From G963662905 sp963676415 (GTDB taxonomy: Bacteria; Bacteroidota; Bacteroidia; Bacteroidales; WRLA01): a DNA stretch of 64,000 nucleotides. The DNA lies in NCBI GenBank assembly GCA_963676415.1, contig OY781097.1, positions 2,294,001 to 2,358,000 on the forward strand. The letters are read 5' to 3'. The translations under genes and the position numbers were made by a program. Below the pieces are notes generated by a model. The model did no database searches and had not been told where the DNA came from. It worked only from the letters and a program-made list of their open reading frames with translations. Shown one piece after another: positions 7,781-16,414 of this stretch (the stretch's first letter is position 1; each line of letters starts with the position of its first letter).

Positions 7781-9016
7781 TTATTCGTAGCGCAAGGATT
7801 CTATCGGATCAAGTTTTGATGCCCTGTAGGCGGGGATAAATCCCGAGAGTATTGCAACCACAAAGCAAAGGCTGAATCCCAGGATCATCCATTGCCAGGG
7901 GATTATAAAATCACCTCCAATCATTTTAGCAACTCCATTGCCCACACCGATTCCCAGAACAACGCCCAGTAAACCGCCAATCTGGGCAATTACGATGGCT
8001 TCTACAAGAAACTGATTGCGAATAATTTTTTGTGTCGCGCCCAAGGCTTTGCGGATTCCGATTTCACGGGTACGTTCGCTTACCGAAACCAGCATGATGT
8101 TCATCAGTCCGATGGCAGCGCCAAAAAGCGTGATAATCCCAATGATTACAGCTGCCAAACCTATCATGCCCACGTTTTCGAGCATCATATTTACCATGCT
8201 GTCGCTTTTGGTGATGCTGAAATTGTTTTCTTCAAAACTTCTTAGCCCACGGATTGTTCTGAACAGTCCGGTTGCTTCGCTGATGGCTCCGTCAATTTGC
8301 TTAGGGTCAACGGTTAAAACACTAATATTATAAGTCAAATTGTTTCCGGGCAAATAAACCCTGAGATTGGTGATGGGTACATAGCAATTCCGGTCACTGC
8401 TGAAACCAATGCTGGAGCCTTTAGATGCAAGGACGCCGATAACGCGGAAACGTCCCGGGCCGATAGAAATGGTTTTTCCAACCGGATCCTGACCGCGTTT
8501 AAAAAGAGTTTCGGCCAGATCGGATCCGATAATGGCCACGGGGCTGCCATAGTTGATCTCGGTAAATGAAAAATTTCTCCCCTTGCTTAACTCCTCCCCG
8601 GAGGTGACAAGATAATTTTCATCAACGCCAAATACCCGGATGTTGGGATATGTTTTTTCGCTCTCGTATTTTACCGTTGCATTGCCGGTGCCCCGTGTAC
8701 TTAAGGATACATAAGAAGGGAAAGTAAATTCCTTTTTGAATTCCTGGGCTTCATGCCAGCTTATTTTCTTATAAAATGTGCTTTGATGGCGTTGGTTTCC
8801 CATTTGCATGCTCCGGTTCTGGATGCTGAAGGTATTGGAACCCATGCGCATAAAGTTGGATTTGAGGTTGGCTTTCAGGGCATCAATGGATGTCAGGATG
8901 CCAACAAGTGCCGAAATGCCAATAGCAATAATCAAAACCGTAAGTATGGTGCGCAGCAGCTGTGACCGGATGGATTCCAGGCTAATGTTGATATTTTCGC
9001 GGATGAGGACTTTCAT
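7781..9016 (-). CDS. MacB/FtsX-type ABC transporter permease
   Basis: A 411-aa permease of the MacB family: one N-terminal TM helix (about 20-44), a periplasmic MacB_PCD core domain (about 45-280), then three TM helices (about 283-310, 335-362 and 372-395). The conserved FtsX segment reads SERTREIGIRKALGA. These permeases couple cytoplasmic ATP hydrolysis to periplasmic work such as lipoprotein, peptide or drug export. No ATPase gene lies beside it, so the nucleotide-binding partner must be elsewhere. It starts 22 nt after upp ends and may be co-transcribed with it. Confidence 0.9.
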   Translation of the reverse strand: MKVLIRENINISLESIRSQLLRTILTVLIIAIGISALVGILTSIDALKANLKSNFMRMGSNTFSIQNRSMQMGNQRHQSTFYKKISWHEAQEFKKEFTFPSYVSLSTRGTGNATVKYESEKTYPNIRVFGVDENYLVTSGEELSKGRNFSFTEINYGSPVAIIGSDLAETLFKRGQDPVGKTISIGPGRFRVIGVLASKGSSIGFSSDRNCYVPITNLRVYLPGNNLTYNISVLTVDPKQIDGAISEATGLFRTIRGLRSFEENNFSITKSDSMVNMMLENVGMIGLAAVIIGIITLFGAAIGLMNIMLVSVSERTREIGIRKALGATQKIIRNQFLVEAIVIAQIGGLLGVVLGIGVGNGVAKMIGGDFIIPWQWMILGFSLCFVVAILSGFIPAYRASKLDPIESLRYE

Positions 9017-9038
9017 GGTTTTGTTTTTTCAATATGCT

Positions 9039-9710
9039 TTAATCGTTTTGCACATCTTCTTTTGGGCCGTATGCCAAGTCTCCCGCATCGCCCAGACCGG
9101 GGACAATATAAGCTTTAGCCGTAAGGTCTTCATCAATGGCGGCAGTCCATAGTGTTATGTTTTTGCCCGGCATTTTCTTTTGAAGATATTCGATGCCTTC
9201 TGTGCTTGCAATAACACATACAATGTGGATGCTGTCCGGTTCGCCATGCGTATGAAAAAGCTCGCGGCAGGTCAGTGCCATGCTGGCCCCAGTAGCAAGC
9301 ATTGGATCAGCAATAATGAAAGGGCGCCCTCTAAGTGGTGGACTCGAGACGTATTCTACCTGAATGTCAAATTCTCCGTTTTTTTGATAGGAACGATAAG
9401 CAGAAATAAAGGCATTATTTGCCTTGTCAAACAGATGCAGCATGCCCTGATAAAGCGGAAGCCCGGCACGTAAAATGGTGGCCAGTACAGGCTGTTGTTT
9501 TAATTCAGGCACATCAAGGTTGCCGAGGGATGTGCTTACATGAACCGGTTGATACTCCATCGTTTTGGAAATTTCGTAAGCAAATAATTCTCCAAGGCGT
9601 TCCAGGTTGTGCCGGAAACGGAAACTGTCCTGCTGAATGTCCTGATCTCTGATTTCGCGTACAATAGGATTAATGATGCTGCTGGTTTGTCCCAGGTTTA
9701 TGACTTTCAT
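9039..9710 (-). CDS. upp: Uracil phosphoribosyltransferase
   Basis: Pyrimidine salvage enzyme: uracil plus PRPP gives UMP. The PRPP-binding loop is IIADPMLATGASM and the uracil-binding region is YIVPGLGDAGD near the C-terminus. ATG 9710 gives 223 aa starting MKVINLGQTSSIINPIVREI, matching Bacteroidetes Upp; a longer in-frame start at 9773 adds 21 unconserved basic residues. It lies between the FemAB-like gene and the ABC permease on the same strand, possibly as part of one transcript. Confidence 0.93.
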   Translation of the reverse strand: MKVINLGQTSSIINPIVREIRDQDIQQDSFRFRHNLERLGELFAYEISKTMEYQPVHVSTSLGNLDVPELKQQPVLATILRAGLPLYQGMLHLFDKANNAFISAYRSYQKNGEFDIQVEYVSSPPLRGRPFIIADPMLATGASMALTCRELFHTHGEPDSIHIVCVIASTEGIEYLQKKMPGKNITLWTAAIDEDLTAKAYIVPGLGDAGDLAYGPKEDVQND

Positions 9711-9782
9711 AAGCTCATTTTTTCGTAAAATTAATCTTTTTCTGCGTTTTTGGGCAATTATGTGGCAAATCAATTAATTGTT

Positions 9783-10721
9783 TCAGCCCCGGGATTTCCA
9801 TTTCAGATATTTGGAGTGCACTGATTTAAGGATACCGGGCATATTGTTAAATTCAATACGTGGGTAATACGTTTCCTGTGCGCCCCAGCTTTTATAAAAG
9901 CGCGCAAGATCCGGGTTGTTTGAGCCTTCAAAATCCAATGTATAACTGGTTTCGCTGTAATTACGTATAAATGAGTCGATCAGAAAAAACATGGCGCCGA
10001 GTTTTTTTCCGCTTTCGCTTAATGCCGAAAAAAAGAAGATCAACCGCCCGTCTTTACGAATAAAATAGGCAGAGGCAATAACTTCATTTTCAGGTGACAA
10101 GCATGCATAAATTTCTCCCTCACTTTTATGCAAAAGAGTGTGCATGAGCCGGGTAAGCCGTTTGTAATGATCATCGGAGATATGCTTAAACTCTCTGCCT
10201 TTATTCATTTGGAAAAGCGAAACCAGTGTTTCGGGCTGCAAATTATCAACAACACGGAGCCCGTTTTTTTCGGCTTTGTTGATGTTGCGTTTGGTGTTCT
10301 TTGAAAAGCCTTGGCGCAAAATTTCATAAGGCCTGATAAGGTCCAGCTCATGGTTACGCATTTTTTTCCATTTCTGGTCTCCGCTTATTACATTATAACT
10401 GTTGAGGTTAAGTTCGCCATAAAGAAATTTTGTAGGGATGTGTTCTAAAAATTCTGTAACATTATCGGGGCTGAGCAGCTTTCTTGAAAAAATGCCCAAT
10501 TGCTGCGTGAAATAGGGCTGAAAGATATAGGGGATAAAAAATTTCCGTCCATGATTAAGCGGCATCACCCGTATGTAATCATCTTCAACCAGTGCACCCC
10601 AGTCATCGCAAACAATGTCCAGATACCATGAATATGCATAAATAATTTTATTTACGCTGTTAGTGATGCAATAATCCCAGCGTTCGCGGTCAATTTCTTC
10701 GTATTTGAGGTATTTTATCAA
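9783..10721 (-). CDS. FemAB/GNAT-like acyltransferase
   Basis: A 312-aa protein resembling the Bacteroidetes GNAT/FemAB group (Acetyltransf_6-like). The first half has aromatic-rich FIPYIFQPYFTQQLGIF, and the second half contains RQGFSKNTKRNINKAEKNGL and SAYFIRKDGRLIFFFSALSE, typical of the second GNAT fold in this group. No signal peptide. It starts 5 nt after the polysaccharide deacetylase-like gene ends, so they form an operon; a role in cell-envelope or extracellular polysaccharide modification is inferred from this pairing only. Confidence 0.7.
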   Translation of the reverse strand: MIKYLKYEEIDRERWDYCITNSVNKIIYAYSWYLDIVCDDWGALVEDDYIRVMPLNHGRKFFIPYIFQPYFTQQLGIFSRKLLSPDNVTEFLEHIPTKFLYGELNLNSYNVISGDQKWKKMRNHELDLIRPYEILRQGFSKNTKRNINKAEKNGLRVVDNLQPETLVSLFQMNKGREFKHISDDHYKRLTRLMHTLLHKSEGEIYACLSPENEVIASAYFIRKDGRLIFFFSALSESGKKLGAMFFLIDSFIRNYSETSYTLDFEGSNNPDLARFYKSWGAQETYYPRIEFNNMPGILKSVHSKYLKWKSRG

Positions 10722-10726
10722 TGTTT

Positions 10727-12040
10727 TTATTTTTTGGGAAGTGCATAAACCACCATTTCTTCAAAAATCTGTCGCCAACCTTTCCACAGGCCTTTATCGC
10801 TTAAAGAATCATTATGCCACAGGCTGATAAACTGTCCGTTTACATTTCGTACTTCATCAATTAGCTCTTTCATTTTTTGCAGTGCTTCATCCTTATTGAG
10901 GTGCAAATAATCTTTCAATGTGCCTTCCATAAAAGTAAATGGATGAATGATCAGTTTTGTTTCTTTGTTGTGTTCCAGGTCGAAAAACGGATAAGGAGTG
11001 CAAATGCCGGCCCTGAACCCCGGCTGGCCAGCAAAACCCATAGTATAATCGTGATGAATGTCCAGGCTAAGCAAATTCCGATAAGTGTCGGGGAAACTTA
11101 GTTTCAAAAAATGCTGGCGCGATGCTGTGATTTCGCGTTTGAGCACACGGCTCAGCCTTTCCGTTTCCGCACGCAACCGCCAGATTTCTTTGTTGGAAGC
11201 AAAACCCGGATGGATGCCCAGTTCGGCATAATCGGCCAGATGCTTTATCAAAACCTGAAATTTATGATTTCGGAAGCTAATGCTTTTGTCCAAAGGGCCA
11301 TAATCGGCGAAAAGCACAAAATAAATGTTTTTATAAGCGTATTTTTTTTGGGTTTGTAGTTGATATTCAAATGAATCGAAGGGGTCTTTGGCTTTGCCTA
11401 ATGTCACATTAATACGTTCTTTCATGCCTGCCCAATCACCTCTTATCATATCGCGTACGAAACCTCCGCCTTGCCGCCATAAGCTTTTTCCTTTATACGA
11501 CCATGCCGAATCAATATCGATGGTAGAAATAAAGCGGTATTCTCCGTTTTTAAATGCTGCACCGGGGAAGCGTTCGGTAATGATGCGTGCAATATAATTC
11601 GCCCAGATATTGATCACCGGTTTTTCCAGAAAACCCTGTTGGAAAGCCTGGCTGCTCTCTGCTGTAAAACGACCATAGCGGTCGGGCTTATACGGCAGGT
11701 ATTCCTCATAGCGGCTGCAGAGATAAAAAGCTGCAGCAAAAGGATCAAATGGTAAAACAGATTTTTTGTCGTGCACCGGAAACGGACAATTGACGCCGCC
11801 GTATTTTGTAAAATGAATATCATGGCCTTCGATACGGCGCTCAAATAGAAGATTGGTGGCGCAGAAATAAACACCGCGGTCGAGATCGTTCCGGCTGTAA
11901 TTGATTTTGATATGCTCCGAAGAAACAAATTCATCCTTGTCGTTCGTAAAAGCAATTTCAGCTCCCAGTATGCGTTCAAAAATCAGGCTGAAAACATATT
12001 TTAACCGGGCTGTTGTATTGGGCGTATAAATCAAAATCAT
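10727..12040 (-). CDS. Polysaccharide deacetylase-like (NodB-fold) protein
   Basis: A 437-aa protein of the Bacteroidetes type with an N-terminal DUF7033-like domain (about 1-130) and a C-terminal NodB-type domain. The latter has ISTIDIDSAW as the metal-binding Asp region and a later LDIHHDYTMGFAGQPGFRAG block, with SLWHNDSLS near the end. Members are thought to remove N- or O-acetyl groups from sugars, though for this subgroup the substrate is unknown. No signal peptide is visible, so it is probably cytoplasmic. Operon with the FemAB-like gene. Confidence 0.78.
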   Translation of the reverse strand: MILIYTPNTTARLKYVFSLIFERILGAEIAFTNDKDEFVSSEHIKINYSRNDLDRGVYFCATNLLFERRIEGHDIHFTKYGGVNCPFPVHDKKSVLPFDPFAAAFYLCSRYEEYLPYKPDRYGRFTAESSQAFQQGFLEKPVINIWANYIARIITERFPGAAFKNGEYRFISTIDIDSAWSYKGKSLWRQGGGFVRDMIRGDWAGMKERINVTLGKAKDPFDSFEYQLQTQKKYAYKNIYFVLFADYGPLDKSISFRNHKFQVLIKHLADYAELGIHPGFASNKEIWRLRAETERLSRVLKREITASRQHFLKLSFPDTYRNLLSLDIHHDYTMGFAGQPGFRAGICTPYPFFDLEHNKETKLIIHPFTFMEGTLKDYLHLNKDEALQKMKELIDEVRNVNGQFISLWHNDSLSDKGLWKGWRQIFEEMVVYALPKK

Positions 12041-12111
12041 AAGCAGTATTTTACGTGCCTTAAAGGATTTCTGTCCCTAATGTCCCCAAAAAAACCGTGA
12101 TTATTTCTTTT

Positions 12112-12203
12112 GCCGGAAACATTCATCTTGTACATACTGGGCTTCTTGTCCCCTGTACAAGAATAATCCCGTAGCTTCGGGAGACATTATGGACAGACAC
12201 TAA
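12112..12203. repeat. Intergenic repeat, partial copy (tail unit)
   Basis: Contains TTGTAC...GTACAA (12128-12133 with 12155-12160), TCCCG-TAGCTT-CGGGA (12167-12182) and the tail GACATTATGGACAG...CTAA, matching the tail of the copy at 3654-3795. It occupies the 238-bp gap between the deacetylase-like gene and dnaX. Confidence 0.6.
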
Positions 12204-12249
12204 ATAAGGACGAAGGAACAAAAATAAGCTAAAGCTGCAAAATCTTTTA

Positions 12250-12257
12250 TAATTTTG
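12250..12257 (+). promoter_or_regulatory. -7 element (TAATTTTG) for dnaX
   Basis: Exact TAnnTTTG match ending 21 nt before ATG 12279. The longest ORF start (TTG 12255) overlaps it. Confidence 0.45.
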
Positions 12258-12278
12258 GGGCAGAATCACAAAAAGGTT

Positions 12279-13394
12279 ATGGAAAATTACATAGTTTCTG
12301 CCCGTAAATACCGCCCGGCAAAGTTTAATACCGTTGTAGGTCAGTCATCTATAACACAAACCTTAAAGAATGCCATTAAAAACCAACATTTGGCTCAGGC
12401 ATTTCTTTTTACCGGTCCGCGCGGCGTGGGAAAAACAACCTGTGCCCGTATCCTGGCCAAAACAATCAACTGCCAAAACCTGACCGATGATATTGAAGCT
12501 TGCAATGAATGTCCTTCCTGCAAGTCTTTCAACGAAAGCTCTTCATTTAATATTTATGAACTCGATGCGGCTTCCAATAACTCTGTGGATGATATCCGCA
12601 GCCTGGTAGATCAGGTGCGCATACCACCGCAGGACGGGAAATATAAAGTTTATATCATCGATGAGGTACATATGCTTTCTTCCGGCGCTTTTAATGCCTT
12701 CCTGAAAACTTTGGAAGAACCGCCGCCCTACGCCAAGTTTATCCTGGCTACTACCGAAAAACATAAAATCATCCCAACAATCCTGAGCCGTTGCCAGATT
12801 TTTGATTTTAAAAGGATTTATATTCCTGATATTGTGGAGCATCTGAAATATGTGGCACAAAGCGAAGGTGTAACTTACGAAGATGCGGCGCTCCATGTAA
12901 TTGCTCAAAAAGCTGATGGGGCCCTTCGTGATGCCCTTTCTATTTTTGACCAGATCGTCAGTTATGCAGGTAACCATCTTACATATCAAAAAGTAATTGA
13001 AAATCTTAATGTACTGGATTACAGTATTTATATTCAATTACTTGATCAAATTCATGCCAATAATATTCCGGAAGTTTTGCTGATGGTAAATAAGATCATC
13101 GACCAGGGATTTGATGGGCAGTATTTTATCATGGGCATGGGTGAGCATTTGCGTAATCTGCTTGTAGCCCAAGATAAAGACAGTATCCAATTGCTGGAAG
13201 TAAGCGAAGATATACGGGAAAATTATATAAAGCAGGCCGGTGAACTAAAACAGGCTACTATTTTATACCATCTTAATATTGTAACCGAAGCAGATCTTAA
13301 TTATAAAATGGCGGCCAATAAACGTCTCCATTTGGAATTGATGCTGCTGAAGATGACGAAAGCCGGTTACCAAGCCGGTCAAAAAAAAAAGTGA
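12279..13394 (+). CDS. dnaX: DNA polymerase III tau/gamma, zero-frame (gamma-like) part
   Basis: Clamp-loader ATPase. This frame encodes domains I-III (371 aa): P-loop GPRGVGKTTCARILAK, a four-Cys zinc module (INCQ...EACNECPSC), Walker B IIDEVHML and sensor LSRCQIFDFKR. The frame stops at TGA 13392-13394 immediately after a run of ten A. The missing C-terminal domains follow in another frame (13390-14052). The product of this frame alone would be a gamma-like protein that loads clamps but lacks the polymerase- and helicase-binding domains. Either transcriptional slippage on A10, ribosomal frameshifting, a real mutation or a homopolymer sequencing error explains the split. Confidence 0.92.
   Translation: MENYIVSARKYRPAKFNTVVGQSSITQTLKNAIKNQHLAQAFLFTGPRGVGKTTCARILAKTINCQNLTDDIEACNECPSCKSFNESSSFNIYELDAASNNSVDDIRSLVDQVRIPPQDGKYKVYIIDEVHMLSSGAFNAFLKTLEEPPPYAKFILATTEKHKIIPTILSRCQIFDFKRIYIPDIVEHLKYVAQSEGVTYEDAALHVIAQKADGALRDALSIFDQIVSYAGNHLTYQKVIENLNVLDYSIYIQLLDQIHANNIPEVLLMVNKIIDQGFDGQYFIMGMGEHLRNLLVAQDKDSIQLLEVSEDIRENYIKQAGELKQATILYHLNIVTEADLNYKMAANKRLHLELMLLKMTKAGYQAGQKKK
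13381..13390 (+). other. A10 slippery tract in dnaX
   Basis: Ten consecutive A, preceded by C and followed by GTGAGC. Zero frame reads CAA AAA AAA AAG TGA. Loss of one A, or gain of two, in the transcript joins it to AGT GAG CAG and the tau frame. A short CCGG...CCGG hairpin lies just 5' but is weak. Confidence 0.85.
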
Positions 13395-14052
13395 GCAGGG
13401 CGACTACGAACTGATGCTCGAAATAGGTGCAGCCAAAATGATGGCACAGGAGCCTGCTGCCCCTAAGCTGGAAAAACCTGCTCCAAAACAAGCCGTACAG
13501 CAAAAAAGCGAACAGCCACAACCAAAGGTTTCGACAACATCAAAACCGGTTGAAAGGCCGCAGCACTTGTCAAATCCGACAACCGTATCATTGAAAAATT
13601 ACAGGTCAAGGTTTTCTATACAGGATATTGGCAAAGAAAAGGGAAAACAACAAAAGGAAAATGAACTGCACCTGCCTGATGTAGCTGATAATTTCAGTGA
13701 AAAACAATTGGAAGAAAACTGGAAAATGCTGGCCGAATGTTTTAAAGACAAAGACCGCTTGTATATTGCCATGAAAAAGGTAAAGCCACGTATCAAAGAT
13801 AATTTAGTTGTTGCGGTTGATTTTGATAACGACCTCTTAAAAACTGACCTCGAAGAGCGGATGCAAGAAGTAAGGCAGTTTTTTTTCAAACAACTTAATA
13901 ATAGCCACATTAAATTGGAAATCAATATTAAAAAAGGTGAAGTGAAATCTGCAAAGCCCTATTCCGCAATTGAGAAATTTCAATATATGGCTCAAAAAAA
14001 CCCTGTTTTGCGCGATATGCAGAGGAAGTTTGATCTGAAACCCGAAATGTAG
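13390..14052 (+). CDS. dnaX: DNA polymerase III tau-specific C-terminal part
   Basis: About 220 codons in the frame reached by skipping one A of the A10 tract. It begins SEQGDYELMLEIGAAKM, which continues domain III of DnaX without a gap, then has a Pro/Lys/Gln-rich linker (13450-13560) and a folded tail with LPDVADNFSEKQLEENWKML, typical of Bacteroidetes tau C-termini that contact the polymerase alpha subunit. No credible independent start codon or ribosome-binding context is seen, so it should be read as part of a roughly 590-aa tau, not as a separate gene. Confidence 0.88.
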   Translation, partial: SEQGDYELMLEIGAAKMMAQEPAAPKLEKPAPKQAVQQKSEQPQPKVSTTSKPVERPQHLSNPTTVSLKNYRSRFSIQDIGKEKGKQQKENELHLPDVADNFSEKQLEENWKMLAECFKDKDRLYIAMKKVKPRIKDNLVVAVDFDNDLLKTDLEERMQEVRQFFFKQLNNSHIKLEINIKKGEVKSAKPYSAIEKFQYMAQKNPVLRDMQRKFDLKPEM

Positions 14053-14086
14053 TTTTAAAATATACACTTAGCAAACTTATATTCCA

Positions 14087-16126
14087 ATGAACAAGATGAG
14101 AAATTTATTGCTGTTATTAGCAGCAACTTTAAGCCTTTTTTCGTGTATGCAAAAAGAAAAATTAACAAACAACGCCATTGACCCGGCACATATGGACAAG
14201 CAGGTCCAGGCAGGGGAGGACTTTTACCGTTATGCCAATGGCGGATGGATGAATAATCACCCGATACCGGATGAATACAGTCGTTATGGCTCGTTTACAG
14301 AACTTTATGAACAAAATCTTGATAAACTGAAAAGCATCGTTGATGAAGCAAGCGCAACAACATCAGCTAAAGGAACTGTGGCGCAGCAAATCGGCGATTT
14401 CTATAAATCAGGAATGGATACAACTGCTATCGAAGCAGCCGGAATTACGCCTTTAAACGCTGATTTTGAAGCCATATCGGCTATTTCAAATACTTCTGAT
14501 TTGGCATCAGCTATTGGAAAATATCAGCGCATGGGGGCTTATCCGGTATTTTATCCCTTTAGCGGACAGGACAAAAAGAATACAGATATTGTCCTTTTTC
14601 AGTTAAACCAAGGTGGTTTGGGCCTGCCCGACCGTGATTATTATGTGCAGGACGATGCCCGTTCAAAAGAACTGCGTGCCGCATATCAGGATTATATCAG
14701 TGATATGTTGATAATCAGTGGTGATGATGAGGAGGAAGCGCAAAAGAAAGCACAGCAGATTTTGGCTCTGGAAACACAGCTGGCAAAAGCCTCATTTACC
14801 CGCAAAGAAAACCGTGATCCGGAAGCAACCTACACCAAAACAGATCTTGACGGTTTGAAAAAGATGGCTCCGTCTTTCGGTTGGGAGGCTTATCTTGAAG
14901 CACTTAAAGTTTCTGAGCCGGAAGCTTTGATCGTGCGACAGCCACGCTTTTTTGAAAACCTGAGCAATATGATGGAACGGGTTTCGATTGATGACTGGAA
15001 AACCTATCTTCAATGGAGGTTGCTGAACGCATCGGCATCTGCTTTGAGCAAGGATTTTGAACAAAGGCGTTTTGCTTTCTACGGTACCACTTTATCTGGG
15101 CAACCGGCACAACAGGAACGATGGAAGCGTAGCCTCGAGCGCACCGGTAATGCGCTTGGTGAAGCATTCGGGCAATTGTTTGTAGAAAAATACTTCCCAC
15201 CGGAAGCCAAAATACGCATGGTAAAACTGGTTGCCAACCTCAAAGAATCTATGGGCGAACGCATCCAAAACCTGGACTGGATGGAAGAAGAAACTAAAGG
15301 CAAGGCCCTTGAAAAGCTGGCTTCCATGAATGTGAAAATAGGTTATCCCGATGAGTGGATCGATTATTCAGCGGTAGAAATCAAGCCGGATAATTACCTG
15401 CAGAATATCCGTAATGCCAATGTTTTTGATTTCGACAGGGAAATGGCCAAAATTGATAAACCTGTTGATCGTGGCGAATGGGGCATGTTCCCACAAACCG
15501 TGAATGCTTATTACAGCCCTACCATGAACGAAATTGTTTTCCCGGCAGCGATTCTGCAACCACCTTTCTTTTATATGGATGCCGATGATGCGGTTAATTA
15601 TGGCGCAATTGGCGTAGTGATCGGGCATGAAATGACGCATGGTTTTGATGATCAGGGACGTAAATACGATAAGAACGGCAACCTCAATGGCTGGTGGACT
15701 GATAATGATGCCAATGCTTTTGAAGAGCGTACACAAAAATTAGTGGATCAGTTCAATAATTTTATGGTTTTTGATAGTCTGCATGTAGATGGAGAGCTTA
15801 CTCTTGGCGAAAATATTGCCGATTTGGGCGGGTTGAACATTAGCTGGCAGGCATTTCAAAAGGCTTTGGAAGAAAACGGACGTCCCGATGACATTGCAGG
15901 CTTAACCCCAGAGCAACGATTCTTCCTGAGCTATGCACAGGTGTGGCGTCAGAATATACGCGACAAGGAGTTGATGCGCCGCATTAAAGAAGACGTGCAT
16001 TCACCCGGCGAATTTCGGGTAAACGGACCGCTTTTTAATATGGCAGAATTTTATACAGCTTTCCCTGAAGTGGAAAATGGCGAAAAGCTCTTCATTGCTG
16101 AAGAGGACCGGGCAAAAATCTGGTAA
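14087..16126 (+). CDS. M13 family metallopeptidase lipoprotein (PepO-like)
   Basis: Zinc oligopeptidase of the neprilysin family, 679 aa, exported and lipid-anchored: the signal ends in the lipobox LFSC (Cys about residue 20). Zinc ligands are in VIGHEMTHGFDDQGRKYD (His514 and His518, catalytic Glu515) and GENIADLGG (Glu575). The N-terminal peptidase_M13_N domain begins at about residue 45 (GEDFYRYANGGWMNNHPIP). Expected to degrade short peptides in the periplasm or at the surface. Start could be ATG 14087 or ATG 14096; both keep the signal. Followed by a clear terminator. Confidence 0.93.
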   Translation: MNKMRNLLLLLAATLSLFSCMQKEKLTNNAIDPAHMDKQVQAGEDFYRYANGGWMNNHPIPDEYSRYGSFTELYEQNLDKLKSIVDEASATTSAKGTVAQQIGDFYKSGMDTTAIEAAGITPLNADFEAISAISNTSDLASAIGKYQRMGAYPVFYPFSGQDKKNTDIVLFQLNQGGLGLPDRDYYVQDDARSKELRAAYQDYISDMLIISGDDEEEAQKKAQQILALETQLAKASFTRKENRDPEATYTKTDLDGLKKMAPSFGWEAYLEALKVSEPEALIVRQPRFFENLSNMMERVSIDDWKTYLQWRLLNASASALSKDFEQRRFAFYGTTLSGQPAQQERWKRSLERTGNALGEAFGQLFVEKYFPPEAKIRMVKLVANLKESMGERIQNLDWMEEETKGKALEKLASMNVKIGYPDEWIDYSAVEIKPDNYLQNIRNANVFDFDREMAKIDKPVDRGEWGMFPQTVNAYYSPTMNEIVFPAAILQPPFFYMDADDAVNYGAIGVVIGHEMTHGFDDQGRKYDKNGNLNGWWTDNDANAFEERTQKLVDQFNNFMVFDSLHVDGELTLGENIADLGGLNISWQAFQKALEENGRPDDIAGLTPEQRFFLSYAQVWRQNIRDKELMRRIKEDVHSPGEFRVNGPLFNMAEFYTAFPEVENGEKLFIAEEDRAKIW

Positions 16127-16148
16127 TACCATACGATCAATAAATTTG

Positions 16149-16179
16149 AAGGCTACATAAAATATATGTGGCCTTTTTG
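16149..16179 (+). terminator. Intrinsic terminator after the M13 peptidase
   Basis: Stem AGGCTACATA / TATGTGGCCT with an internal mismatch, followed by TTTTTG, 22 nt after the stop codon. Confidence 0.75.
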
Positions 16180-16362
16180 TGACTTAATGGAATCGTAGGA
16201 TGATGTGTCATGTTCATCCCAGCTTAGGTGGATGTGTATTTGTTTTGTAAAAAGAATTATTAACCTAAGAAATTTATACCAAAATGAAATGGGATTTTGC
16301 ATTTTTGAGAAAATTATATTATTGCATATAATTGTATGCTAATATTTTGAGTATTTGGCACG

Positions 16363-16381
16363 ATATTTGAATATCAAATAT
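16363..16381. promoter_or_regulatory. Perfect inverted repeat upstream of the LruC lipoprotein
   Basis: ATATTTGA-ATA-TCAAATAT: two 8-bp arms around 3 nt, 33 nt before ATG 16415. It could be a regulator binding site. A TAnnTTTG element with one mismatch overlaps it. The rest of the 16180-16414 gap is AT-rich with nothing else recognised. Confidence 0.35.
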
Positions 16382-16414
16382 TGTCCTGATCGGAACCAAG
16401 AAAATAGCAATATT

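Noticed and set aside
13414..14052. Separate small gene starting at ATG 13414
   Set aside because: The ATG is internal to a sequence (SEQGDYELMLEIGA) that continues DnaX domain III, so it is the tau tail in another frame.
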